Assembly: GCF_035319885.1 (NCBI RefSeq)
Contig: NZ_CP141285.1
Coordinates: forward strand, 2,860,001 to 2,924,000
DNA length: 64,000 nucleotides
Direction of reading: 5' to 3'
Origin: Altererythrobacter sp. H2
GTDB taxonomy: Bacteria > Pseudomonadota > Alphaproteobacteria > Sphingomonadales > Sphingomonadaceae
Shown: piece after piece, positions 34,700-42,669 of the stretch
How the letters are laid out: the number at the start of each line of letters is the position of its first letter
Position numbering within the stretch: the stretch's first letter is position 1
Position numbers and translations under genes: made by a program
Notes under the pieces: generated by a model
The model's database searches: none
Told to the model about the DNA's origin: nothing
Seen by the model: only the letters and a program-made list of their open reading frames with translations

Positions 34700-35920
34700 A
34701 TGCGAGTTTTTACCCTGCTTTGCGCCGCACTTGCACTGGTTACCACGCCGCTGGCCGCGCAGGTTGCGCTGCCGCGTGTCCAGCTGCCGCAGGTGGGACC
34801 AGTAGTTGGCGGAACGCTCGATATTCTCGACGACACGCGCGCCGGGGTGCATCGCACGGTGGAGCGGCTCGCCCGCGAGCGCCTGCGTACGATTGACCGG
34901 CTGGTGCGCCGTAATGCCGATGCGATCGAGTTTGATGCGATGGGAGCGCCTGCGCGGCGCGGCGAGCTGCTGGTGATGGACGTGTCCGCCAATGCACTGG
35001 CTCCTGCACTGGAGACCGGCTTCACCATTCTTTCGCGCGAAGAGGTCGAAGGTCTGGATCTCTCGCTCATTCGCCTCGGCGTGCCGGAGGGGATGGAACT
35101 TGCAGAAGCGCAAGCGGCGCTCGGCCTGCTCCTGCCGCAGGCACAGGTCAGCGCCGACCACCTCCACTTCCAGTCGGGCACAGCCAATGGCGCGATGCTG
35201 GCTGCCTCGGCGCAAGTTAGCGCGGGCAGCGCGGCGCCGGTCGGCATGATCGACGGCGCACCCGGGCCTGCGGTGAAGGTCACGGAGACGCGCGGCTTTG
35301 TCGCCGGCGCACCCTATCCCAGCCACCATGGCAGCTCGATCGCATCGCTGCTCGCGCATGCCGGCGCGGGCACGATCCGCGTGGCCGACGTCTATGGCAC
35401 CGACAAGGCCGGTGGCAATGCGCTCGCCATGGCCAGGGGCCTCGGCTGGCTGGTTTCGCGCGGCAGCAAGGTTGTGACGATCAGCCTCGTGGGGCCGCGC
35501 AACGCAGTGCTCGAACGGGCGATCGGCGCGGCCCAGCGCAAGGGCGTGGTGGTGGTTGCGGCGGTCGGCAATGACGGACCGGCCGCCCCGCCGGCCTATC
35601 CCGCATCCTATGACGGCGTGGTTGCCGTGACCGCAGTAGATGGCCAGCGCCGCGCCCTGATCGAGGCGGGTCGTGCGCTCCATCTCGACTATGCTGCGCC
35701 AGGCGCGGACATCTATGGCCGCAATGCCAAGGGCAAGCGCATCGGCCTGCGCGGAACGTCCTTTGCCACCCCGCTGGTCGCTGCCCGCCTAGCGTGGGCG
35801 ATGGGGCAGGGACGCGACTGGCGCGCCGCGCTCGATGCGGAGGCTGTGGACCTCGGACACAGGGGCCATGACGATACCTACGGCAGAGGCCTCGTCTGCG
35901 GCGGTTGCGTCGGGCGCTGA
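34700..35920 (+). CDS. Secreted S8 (subtilisin-like) serine protease
   Basis: A 406-aa exported S8 peptidase. Signal peptide at residues 1-20 (ALALVTTPLAAQ), then a region with RTIDRLVRRNAD and a catalytic domain: Asp in VGMIDGAPG near residue 190, His in SHHGSSIASLL near 214, Asn in AAVGNDGPA and nucleophile Ser in GTSFATPLVAA near 352. It is near the ECF sigma/anti-sigma pair, divergent, with only 84 bp between their starts. Similar protease-sigma-anti-sigma groupings occur in sphingomonads; the substrate is not known. It may act in the periplasm or outside. Confidence 0.9.
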   Translation: MRVFTLLCAALALVTTPLAAQVALPRVQLPQVGPVVGGTLDILDDTRAGVHRTVERLARERLRTIDRLVRRNADAIEFDAMGAPARRGELLVMDVSANALAPALETGFTILSREEVEGLDLSLIRLGVPEGMELAEAQAALGLLLPQAQVSADHLHFQSGTANGAMLAASAQVSAGSAAPVGMIDGAPGPAVKVTETRGFVAGAPYPSHHGSSIASLLAHAGAGTIRVADVYGTDKAGGNALAMARGLGWLVSRGSKVVTISLVGPRNAVLERAIGAAQRKGVVVVAAVGNDGPAAPPAYPASYDGVVAVTAVDGQRRALIEAGRALHLDYAAPGADIYGRNAKGKRIGLRGTSFATPLVAARLAWAMGQGRDWRAALDAEAVDLGHRGHDDTYGRGLVCGGCVGR

Positions 35921-35968
35921 AAATTTTTGCGCGTTTATGGATTAAGCGCCGCAGCCCACCCGTTTTCC

Positions 35969-36011
35969 TTTCGAGCGGATGCACCGACATTTTCGCATCC
36001 GCAGATCGAAA
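35969..36011 (+). promoter_or_regulatory. 5'-UTR hairpin next to the Shine-Dalgarno site
   Basis: GCGGATGC (35975-35982) pairs with GCATCCGC (35995-36002), and the outer TTTCGA (35969-35974) with TCGAAA (36006-36011), leaving a small AGA bulge. The outer arm ends where GGAAC (the Shine-Dalgarno region) begins, 8-10 nt before the ATG at 36019. The RNA hairpin may thus affect translation of the downstream gene, or serve as an attenuator-like terminator after the S8 gene. Confidence 0.55.
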
Positions 36012-36018
36012 GGAACTG

Positions 36019-36843
36019 ATGATGAAGAACCTCATGCTTGCCGCTTCGGCGCTTACTCTTTTTGCGGGTCCTGCCCACGCCCAACTGCTTGGCAGCGGCC
36101 AGGCTGGGATCACAGGATCGCTCAACGGCACGATCAATTCTACCGTTCGAGCACCGACGGAAACTGTTCGCTCGACTACCCGCGGCACGCTGCGCGGCGA
36201 TGCCGCCACGAGCGGCGGGCAGAATGTCGATCGCGAAAATGGCAGTGTTGCCATCGACCGCAGCGTCGACACCAGCCTCGATGCAACCACCAGCCAACTG
36301 CTCGGCACGCCTGCCGGCCAGGCTTCAGGCAATGCTTCGGGCTCTGCCAAAGCCTCGGGTTCGGGCAGCGCCAATGCCCAGTTGATCGGCACCGATGACG
36401 TGATGGGCACAGTACGTGGAACTGCTTCAGCAGTGGGCAATGTCGCGACCTCCGCCGCCAGGTCATCCCGTCAGCGCGCTTCTGGTGCAGCCGGCCAAGC
36501 TGGAAGTGTCGCCGGGTCGGCTAGCAGTGCGGCTTCTGGCGCAGGCATGATCGACAGCGGTGTGCTCGCCCTTGCGGGCAGCGGGGCAGCGCAGGGCGAG
36601 GGTGCTTTTGCCGTCGCCCCCGGCATGCCCGTCCAGCTCCCGTGGGGCGAGCAGCTCGGAACCGTGCGCGACATTGTCGCCACCCGCAGCGGCGAGGTGC
36701 GCCAGCTGGTGGTCGGGACCAAAGACGGTCTCACGACCATTCCGGCCGGAAATCTTATGGCTCGCGGCTCCCTTCTCATCGCAGGTCAGGGCAGCAGCTC
36801 AGCCTTCAACGAGGCTGCCGCAGACGCGAGCGGCACTGAATGA
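36019..36843 (+). CDS. Low-complexity secreted protein with PRC-barrel-like end
   Basis: A 274-aa exported protein (signal AASALTLFAGPAHA). The body is rich in Ser, Gly, Ala and Thr and contains several repeats of small residues; cysteine is absent. The last 90 residues (FAVAPGMPVQLPWGEQLGTV, GEVRQLVVGTKDGLTTIPAG) resemble a PRC-barrel strand order, which is a tentative match. It follows the S8 protease by 98 bp in the same direction and may be a substrate or partner. A second ATG at 36022 is possible. Function is unknown. Confidence 0.7.
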   Translation: MMKNLMLAASALTLFAGPAHAQLLGSGQAGITGSLNGTINSTVRAPTETVRSTTRGTLRGDAATSGGQNVDRENGSVAIDRSVDTSLDATTSQLLGTPAGQASGNASGSAKASGSGSANAQLIGTDDVMGTVRGTASAVGNVATSAARSSRQRASGAAGQAGSVAGSASSAASGAGMIDSGVLALAGSGAAQGEGAFAVAPGMPVQLPWGEQLGTVRDIVATRSGEVRQLVVGTKDGLTTIPAGNLMARGSLLIAGQGSSSAFNEAAADASGTE

Positions 36844-36859
36844 GCAGCCGTCACAATAA

Positions 36860-36900
36860 GCGAAGGCCGGATCGCCTCAAAAGGTGACCCGGCCCTTCGC
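36860..36900 (+). terminator. Terminator-like hairpin
   Basis: GCGAAGGCCGG (36860-36870) pairs with CCGGCCCTTCGC (36889-36900) with one extra C in the second arm, a strong GC-rich stem. It lies 17 bp after the low-complexity gene stop. No T-run follows, so it is either a Rho-assisted terminator or a structural element. Confidence 0.5.
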
Positions 36901-36937
36901 CAAGCCTGCACACGAAGTTTCAGACAAAGAGATCGCC

Positions 36938-37744
36938 ATGCGGATCGCAATACTAACTCTCATCTCAATTAGCCTGGGCATCCCGGCAGCCGGTCAAGAG
37001 GCCGAAGTAGCACAAAACGTTGAAAAGGTCTCTGAAACGGAAGTTACCTTGTTAGCGGGTGTCGATTATGCCTCCGGGAACGTAAATGGCAAAGGCTATG
37101 AAACCGTTTCCCTGACTAATGGAATCATTGCGCGTTCCGGTCGTTTGTCTCTCGCCGCTTTTGTCCCATATGTGGTCACAACAGCGCCCGAAGAGCTTAT
37201 CGTCAGCAACGGCGGCGTGCTTGGCACACCACTGCTCTCTCAGCCATCTACGCAGTCTCGCGAGGTTACCCGAGAAGGTATTGGTGATCTCATTCTGCAG
37301 GGCGGATACTCATTTCCTATAGGGAGTTTTGACGCGTTTGTTGCCGGCAACGTGAAGGTACCTACCGCCTCTCGAGAAAAAGCCTTGGGAACAGGCGAGC
37401 TCGATTACGGAGTGAGCGGTCAAGTATCGCGGCGAATTGGGCGAAGCGTTCCCTTTGCTTCTGCCAGTTACACGGTCATCGGTGAACCCGAGGGCTTCAA
37501 TGTCCGAAACACCGTGGCCGGAAGCGTTGGCAGCCATATCTTCCTGAGCGACACGAGTTCGGTGACAGCCTCCTATAATTACGAGCAATCGGCCACGGCC
37601 GACGTCGAGGACCATCAATCGATCGGGATAGGCCTGGACACCAGCCTTTCTACTCGCATTCGATTAGGTCTCGATGGACATGCGGGATTGTCCAGCGATG
37701 CTCCAGATGCTCGTCTCGGGCTCAGGGTCGGAATTGGCTTCTGA
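36938..37744 (+). CDS. Outer-membrane beta-barrel protein (unknown ligand)
   Basis: A 268-aa exported protein (signal ISISLGIPAAGQ) with many alternating-residue strands and a terminal Phe (RLGLRVGIGF), the pattern of a small outer-membrane barrel. Recognisable pieces are DYASGNVNGKGYETVSLT, GIGDLILQGGYSFPIGSF and the closing DARLGLRVGIGF. A link to phenol-degradation MetA-like or transporter barrels is possible but not certain. ATG 36938 directly precedes the signal peptide. This gene is more AT-rich than the S8 gene upstream, which may indicate separate origin. No function is assigned. Confidence 0.72.
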   Translation: MRIAILTLISISLGIPAAGQEAEVAQNVEKVSETEVTLLAGVDYASGNVNGKGYETVSLTNGIIARSGRLSLAAFVPYVVTTAPEELIVSNGGVLGTPLLSQPSTQSREVTREGIGDLILQGGYSFPIGSFDAFVAGNVKVPTASREKALGTGELDYGVSGQVSRRIGRSVPFASASYTVIGEPEGFNVRNTVAGSVGSHIFLSDTSSVTASYNYEQSATADVEDHQSIGIGLDTSLSTRIRLGLDGHAGLSSDAPDARLGLRVGIGF

Positions 37745-37921
37745 CCGTCAGCTATCGAGACCAGATCGCCTACATTTGTATATTAAATGAGGGTGAGTAG
37801 TGGACTTGGAAAATGAATTCAGCGAATGTCCGCAACTACGGCCGTCACCCTAACTGCGGCTTTTCAATAGGGCCGCATCGAAAGCTGCCAGTCCGCCTCC
37901 GGCCCATTTCATGCCCTTTCG

Positions 37922-38575
37922 CTACAAGCCAATCTCGAACGGCTTGATCCGCTCCTTGGTCAGCTCAGGTTCCTTATCTCGTTCGACCTTCGGTTCCTGG
38001 TTGGCCGCTTGGATCTGACCCGCGCGCTGTCCCTTGGCTGCCGCTAGGCCAAGTCGCTCGGTGATTTCAGCGGCTGATGTCTTCTCGCCCAGATTGGTCG
38101 CAATCCCTCGCCCAACCTTGTCCCGGTTGTCGACAATCAGCGTGAGCTCGTCTCGCGGACGTGTGATCGTGACAAGGAAGTTGCTCTGCGAGAGCAGGCG
38201 CCGCTCGCGGCTGTCGAGCACGGCAATGCCCTTATCTGCTGTGAGGCCCTGCGCCATATGGGCGTTGAGCGCATAGGCGAGGTCGATCCGCTTCAGCATC
38301 GGGTCGTTCGGCTTCAGTTTATGCTCCATGCCGCTGGAGCTCGTGACCGTCACGCCGTCCTGGTTGATCGCGGTCACTATTGCCCTGTCGGCATTTATCA
38401 ATCCGCGTTTATGGTCGCTCGCCGTCCAACGGATGGCGTCCCCGGTATAGAGATCGAGATCCTTCTTCTCGAACAGCTGCAATGTTTGGTCGCTGCCCTT
38501 CGACGACAATTTCGCTGGCACGAAGCGGCGCAAGTGCCCTCGCTCATCGCGAAGCGTAACAACACCCTTTGTCGA
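37922..38575 (-). pseudogene. Fragment of MobF/TraA-type relaxase (C-terminal helicase part)
   Basis: The leftward frame shows only the end of a TrwC/TraA-type relaxase: GVVTLRDERGHLRRFVPAKL, DLYTGDAIRWTASD, IDLAYALNAHMAQGLTADKG and FLVTITRPRDELTLIVDNRD, matching the last helicase motifs. The relaxase catalytic N-terminus and the Walker motifs are absent. The fragment starts abruptly at about 38570, where the frame of the MmeI-type fragment joins it. It cannot function in conjugation; it is a remnant of a conjugative element. Its stop is at 37922. Confidence 0.8.
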
Positions 38576-38861
38576 GCGCGATGGCATATTGCTGCAATTG
38601 GGCGAATGCGCGGTCGAGGTCCTTCTTCTTGCCCTTGTATTCCCAGGCGAAGCATTCCTTGCGCCAGACATCTGCCCAGCCCTCGCCCCCGCCGGTTTTG
38701 GAAGCGCCCTTTTCAAAGGTGAACCATTCGCCCTTGGGGTCGGCGGTGATCGGGTCTTCGATGTCGAGCAGGCGGCAAATGTCGTTAAAGTGCGACTGGG
38801 AAGCCGTACGCTCTTTCAGGTCAACGGCGCGCCATTTCTGGATAAATTCTGCAGGGGTCAT
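38544..38861 (-). pseudogene. MmeI-type DNA methyltransferase, N-terminal fragment only
   Basis: A 105-aa open frame with the MmeI_N domain of class I DNA methyltransferases: MTPAEFIQKWRAVDLKERT, SQSHFNDICRLLDIEDPITA, GGGEGWADVWRKECFAWEYKG and DLDRAFAQLQQYAIALD. Homology ends at Asp97 (about 38571), after which the frame continues into relaxase sequence and then stops. The catalytic methyltransferase domain (DPPY-type) is missing. Full-length proteins have about 900 residues, so this is a relic. It lies 9 bp downstream of the DUF262 gene on the same strand. Confidence 0.82.
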
Positions 38862-38870
38862 GGGTAGTGG

Positions 38871-40718
38871 TTACTCCGCAGCCTCTAGCTCTTCTTCCGC
38901 GTAGTAATCCTCTTCGTCATGGTCGGATGGAACCTCGGCCTCTTTCAAAGCCTCCTTGCCCATCGCGTTTTCGATGATGGTCAACAGCCTCTGGCGCCGA
39001 TCATCCATGAACCCCTCGAAGTCGTCGGCATGCAGATAGCTTTCCTCGATCTCGTGGCTCTGGAGGATCGCGGTCAGGCGATCGGGGGCAATCGCCGGAT
39101 TGTTGTCATTACCCTTGGTCAACCTGCCCAGATAGGAGGAAGGGGCAACACCGCCGAGCATCCTGTTGGTGCCAGACGCAATCGGCGTCTTGTTGACGAT
39201 GCTGTTGTAGATCTCCGGCCCAATCCCGACACTCTTGCACCACGCTTGCGGGAAGATGTGATGGATGTCGACATTCTCATCGAAGAACACAGCCTGGTCA
39301 TAGGGCTGGCCTGACTTGAAGTCCTCCGCCCCGCATTTCATCAGCAGAGCATGAACACCCTTGTAGGCTGCCGAAAGCCTTGAGCGAAGGGTCCGCAACC
39401 TGCGCTCCTCAAAGCTGGCTCGCTGAACAGTCTGAGGCTCTGCGCCGCCCGACAGCCAAGGCTTGAAGTCGCGAATGTCGAGCGCGAAGCGGCTTTCAAC
39501 CGCCGAACCATACAGCTCCCCAAACACTCCGGACCAGTACCAGCGGGCCAGCTTCTGCCGGACTGCGTCGTTTTCCCAGGCATTCCCAAGCTCTGCCAAA
39601 ATCGCCGCAAGCGGGACAAGTTGGGTCTGATAGGGAAGATCCCGCGCCTTGAAGATCTTCAGCGAATGGAGAAACTTGGCTGCCGCGATGTAACCCGCTT
39701 CAACCTTCGGCGCGAACTTCTGGTATGCCGACAATGGAACCTGAAGCAGGCTGTTGCGCGTTGCGCTGATTGCCGGCGGCTCCTTGCCCGCTGCGGCCGC
39801 CGCTTCCCGTACCTCCTTGGTATATAGCAACGAGATCGCCTGCAGAAATTCGACGGGTTCGATCTTGTCTAGCACTGGTTGGCTTGAGACCAGTCGCTTA
39901 CGGCGTTCCTTCCAATCGTCGCGCAGGTGGAATTCATCTGCCGCATACATCGCGGTCACAAGCTCGAATGCGTCGAGCGGCTTTCCGCCTGTGTTCACCT
40001 TTTCGAAAACGAGGCAGACAGCTGCCCTGCTCGTGTCCTTGCCCAGTTTGATAACCGGCACCTGATACTGGGTAAAATTGTTGACGACCTCCTGCATGAA
40101 GTCGTTGACCAGTTTGAGATGCTCCGCGCGCTGGGCGAGATCCTTGTAGATCCAAGCTGTTGCGGCCTGATTCCAAATATGCGCCTCAAACATTCGGTCG
40201 ATCGGGAAATGCAGGTGTTCGAACTCGTTCTCCTCGGTTGAAAGATCGAGCTTGATGTCCCGGCCAAAGTTCTCGCGGATGATCCGGTCTTCGGGGACCG
40301 GCACAATGGCTTCGCTGCGCGGGACATCGGGATCGAGCGCTGCGCGAATATCGAAGTAGAAATGCAGCTTGATCGGTCGCTTCTTCACAGTCTGAGTTGA
40401 GACTGGAACGGTTGTGTAAGTCGACTGGTAGAGCGAGGTCATGCGCTGCTGGCCATCAAGCAGGTAAGCCTCGATATCCTTGGAGGGAGAGGGCGCGCCC
40501 TCAACGGGGCGAACCGCAAACGACACTTCGCCAGTCGCATCCAAGGTCATAAGCGCACCCACTGGGAAGCCCTCAGAAATCGAAGCCAAAAGGTCGGTGA
40601 TGCGATCTTGGTCCCAAACCCATCCACGCTGAAAATCTGGCAGCTGAAGCTTGCCCTCATGGCATTCGCGCATGAGGTCGCTGAGCTTGTATGGATTGGT
40701 CTGAAATGACGTCGTCAA
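38871..40718 (-). CDS. DUF262/DUF1524 (GmrSD-type) nuclease-like protein
   Basis: A 615-aa protein with an N-terminal DUF262 domain (LPDFQRGWVWDQDRITDLLA, EAYLLDGQQRMTSLYQ) that resembles ParB/Srx NTPase folds, and a C-terminal DUF1524 HNH-like region (NVDIHHIFPQAWCK, IVNKTPIASGTNRMLGG). This two-domain architecture is that of GmrSD-type restriction enzymes, which cut modified phage DNA. It is placed right upstream of a truncated MmeI-like methyltransferase, so the pair may once have been a defence unit. Frame is intact, length normal. A defence role is inferred. Confidence 0.82.
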   Translation of the reverse strand: MTTSFQTNPYKLSDLMRECHEGKLQLPDFQRGWVWDQDRITDLLASISEGFPVGALMTLDATGEVSFAVRPVEGAPSPSKDIEAYLLDGQQRMTSLYQSTYTTVPVSTQTVKKRPIKLHFYFDIRAALDPDVPRSEAIVPVPEDRIIRENFGRDIKLDLSTEENEFEHLHFPIDRMFEAHIWNQAATAWIYKDLAQRAEHLKLVNDFMQEVVNNFTQYQVPVIKLGKDTSRAAVCLVFEKVNTGGKPLDAFELVTAMYAADEFHLRDDWKERRKRLVSSQPVLDKIEPVEFLQAISLLYTKEVREAAAAAGKEPPAISATRNSLLQVPLSAYQKFAPKVEAGYIAAAKFLHSLKIFKARDLPYQTQLVPLAAILAELGNAWENDAVRQKLARWYWSGVFGELYGSAVESRFALDIRDFKPWLSGGAEPQTVQRASFEERRLRTLRSRLSAAYKGVHALLMKCGAEDFKSGQPYDQAVFFDENVDIHHIFPQAWCKSVGIGPEIYNSIVNKTPIASGTNRMLGGVAPSSYLGRLTKGNDNNPAIAPDRLTAILQSHEIEESYLHADDFEGFMDDRRQRLLTIIENAMGKEALKEAEVPSDHDEEDYYAEEELEAAE

Positions 40719-40855
40719 GATTGCCCCCTGCCAACCGATTGGCGATGAATTGACTTTATAGAGAATTATTTAGCAAGAACGTAATGGACGAAATCTGTCT
40801 CGATCACTCCGTTTGGTCTATTGAAACGTCATTCTTGCACCACCGATCTGCACCC

Positions 40856-42127
40856 TCATGTCTCTAAGAGCTTCAAGGCAACGATGCTGGCACGAGCCGA
40901 TAATGCCTCTGCGACCGGCGCGACCATTTCCTCAGCCGGATTGCCGGGCACCTGAACACCCTTCTCAATCTCCGCCCTCACCGCTTCAGTAAGGTCAGCC
41001 AACCGGCGACGGATGAAAGGCGCACCCAGCCCGGCCTCTTCCGCGAAGCGCGCGACGTTCCCGATGTCGAATTCCTCCACGGTCGCGGCGCGGCCAAATC
41101 GCATCGCGAGCTTTGGCGAGAGTTGCTTCCACATGTGTGTGGCGACGACATCGTAAAGCGGGGCAAGCGCCACTTCGCCGTTCTCAAGTCTTAGCAGGCT
41201 GTAATTCTTCGCGTGAGCGTCGGCGTTGCCGATGATGAGGTTGAAGATTGCCGCGTCGGCAAGTTTCAGCACTTCGCGCGCGGGTCGAGTGGCAGCGCTA
41301 CGCAACAGCGCAAAGCTGTCCCGAAAGGTCGGTCCACCCTCTGCCGCGTATTTTCGGTTCGAGGGTACGCCAAGTGCTTGGGCGAAGTCTTCCTGGTGCA
41401 GTCGGTGTGTTTTTCCTTCAACCGAGATGCGATCATAGCGTTCAACCAGCAGGAACGGTTTCCCCGCAGCAGTGCGCCACTCTGCATGGGCTGCATCGAT
41501 ACCCACGGCGCGTGCCAAAGCGAGGCAGAAGGCCTCATTCGCAGCCAGGTAGGGAAAGCGGTCCGGTTCGGGCTTTATTAAATGGGTAGAGGGTTCGCCC
41601 GGACGAGGGATCGCGATGCCTCCTTCTGCGGTGAGCACCACGGGCAGTTTACTCTGAGCCCCTGCAAGGCTCAGCCTTGCGCCGCCCTCGCCTGCCAGCA
41701 TGGGCACGGAAGGCAAACGGTCGAATAGTTCCGCTAGCTCGCCCTCTAGGAGTGGTTCTGGAGCGGTCGTGGAGTAGGCTTGGAACAGCTCTTCCCCCTC
41801 GGGCAGGAAGGCCAGAGTACCCGCAACATCTCCGCCCAAGGCCTCGAGCAGACGAAATGGATTGTCAGGCGAAACCCCAAGTGCCCGGGCGATAGCGGTG
41901 CGCTGACCTTCTTCGGGAAGCAGACCGCCAAAGACCGCCTTGCAGGCATGGTCCCCAAATGGCCCTTCCTGCTTAGGCATTGCGTGGGAAAGTGCCGGTG
42001 CCTTGTCGTCAGCGAGCCATTCCGGCAAATAGACGAAGTGCATCGCACCACCCTTGTCGATGGACAGTTCGCCCGCCTGACGCTCGCCCCACCAGACAAC
42101 CAGCGTGTCCAAGACCGGCAGCATCAC
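40856..42127 (-). CDS. hipA: HipA toxin (serine/threonine kinase fold)
   Basis: A 423-aa HipA-family kinase toxin. The N-terminal HipA_N (LVVWWGERQAGELSIDKGGA) is followed by a kinase core: Gly-rich LSLAGAQSKLPVVLTAEGG, IKPEPDRFPYLAANEAFCLA, catalytic NLIIGNADAHAKNYSLL and metal-binding LAPLYDVVATHMW. Relatives phosphorylate glutamyl-tRNA synthetase or other targets and induce dormancy when unbound; the target here is unknown. Its start overlaps the hipB stop by 4 bp, giving coupled translation. Frame and catalytic residues are intact. Confidence 0.92.
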   Translation of the reverse strand: MMLPVLDTLVVWWGERQAGELSIDKGGAMHFVYLPEWLADDKAPALSHAMPKQEGPFGDHACKAVFGGLLPEEGQRTAIARALGVSPDNPFRLLEALGGDVAGTLAFLPEGEELFQAYSTTAPEPLLEGELAELFDRLPSVPMLAGEGGARLSLAGAQSKLPVVLTAEGGIAIPRPGEPSTHLIKPEPDRFPYLAANEAFCLALARAVGIDAAHAEWRTAAGKPFLLVERYDRISVEGKTHRLHQEDFAQALGVPSNRKYAAEGGPTFRDSFALLRSAATRPAREVLKLADAAIFNLIIGNADAHAKNYSLLRLENGEVALAPLYDVVATHMWKQLSPKLAMRFGRAATVEEFDIGNVARFAEEAGLGAPFIRRRLADLTEAVRAEIEKGVQVPGNPAEEMVAPVAEALSARASIVALKLLET

Positions 42128-42381
42128 TCCACCTCGTCCTTCTTAGGCTCATCCATTCGACCGGCGGTCACGATTCCGTCGGGCCGCTTGATCTGTAGTT
42201 CGCATCCAAGGGCCGCGAGCACATCAAGCACCTTGCCCATTTGGACGGTGGGCTTTCCTCGCTCCAGCTCGACCAAAAAGCGCAGGCCCACCCCGCTTGC
42301 GGCGGCCAGCTCGTCCTGGCGTAGTCCAAGCTCCTTGCGTTCATCGCGAATGATCTGGCCGATAGTGGCAACATCGAGCAT
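42124..42381 (-). CDS. hipB: HipB antitoxin / Xre-type DNA-binding protein
   Basis: An 85-aa helix-turn-helix protein (ATIGQIIRDERKELGLRQDE, LAAASGVGLRFLVELERGK, VLDVLAALGCELQI) of the HipB type, which neutralises HipA and represses the operon. ATG 42381. Upstream are three palindromes that fit as its operators. The overlap with hipA and order antitoxin-toxin are as expected. Confidence 0.92.
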   Translation of the reverse strand: MLDVATIGQIIRDERKELGLRQDELAAASGVGLRFLVELERGKPTVQMGKVLDVLAALGCELQIKRPDGIVTAGRMDEPKKDEVE

Positions 42382-42391
42382 GTACGTTACC

Positions 42392-42407
42392 TTTCCCGAG
42401 CGGGAAA
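42392..42407. promoter_or_regulatory. hipBA operator palindrome 1
   Basis: TTTCCCGAGCGGGAAA, arms of 7 bp around AG. It is 10 bp before the hipB start codon. It is part of a set of three with the consensus TTTCCCG-N2-CGGGWWA. Confidence 0.78.
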
Positions 42408-42440
42408 TCTATGCCAATTTCCGGTCAATTGCAAGGGAAT

Positions 42441-42456
42441 TTTCCCGAACGGGATA
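42441..42456. promoter_or_regulatory. hipBA operator palindrome 2
   Basis: TTTCCCGAACGGGATA, a near-perfect match to the first, starting 49 bp further upstream (42392 to 42441). Confidence 0.75.
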
Positions 42457-42490
42457 TTTCGTCTTTGGAGAGACGTTTTGATAGGGTAGT

Positions 42491-42506
42491 TTTCCCGTGC
42501 GGGTAA
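42491..42506. promoter_or_regulatory. hipBA operator palindrome 3
   Basis: TTTCCCGTGCGGGTAA, a third copy, starting 50 bp beyond the second. The equal spacing suggests co-operative binding on one helical face. Confidence 0.72.
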
Positions 42507-42669
42507 TATTCTGCTTCTCCAAAATTTCGTGATTCTGAGCCCCCGAATTGCTCAAAGCCAGATCTGAAAATTGCAGTTCAGGAAGGCGGGGTAGCAATTG
42601 TGGTAGCGAGCCCTCGAAGCGCTTCACATTTCCGTTAAACCACAAGTGATTGCATCAACCCACTTGCCA

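Noticed and set aside
37745-37921. 177-bp gap between the barrel gene and the relaxase fragment as a small-RNA or gene region
   Set aside because: No open frame with start signal, and no convincing hairpin or promoter was found.
42409-42645. 78-codon minus-strand frame between hipB and attR
   Set aside because: It would cover two of the three hipBA palindromes and shows no recognisable pattern; more likely a regulatory region.
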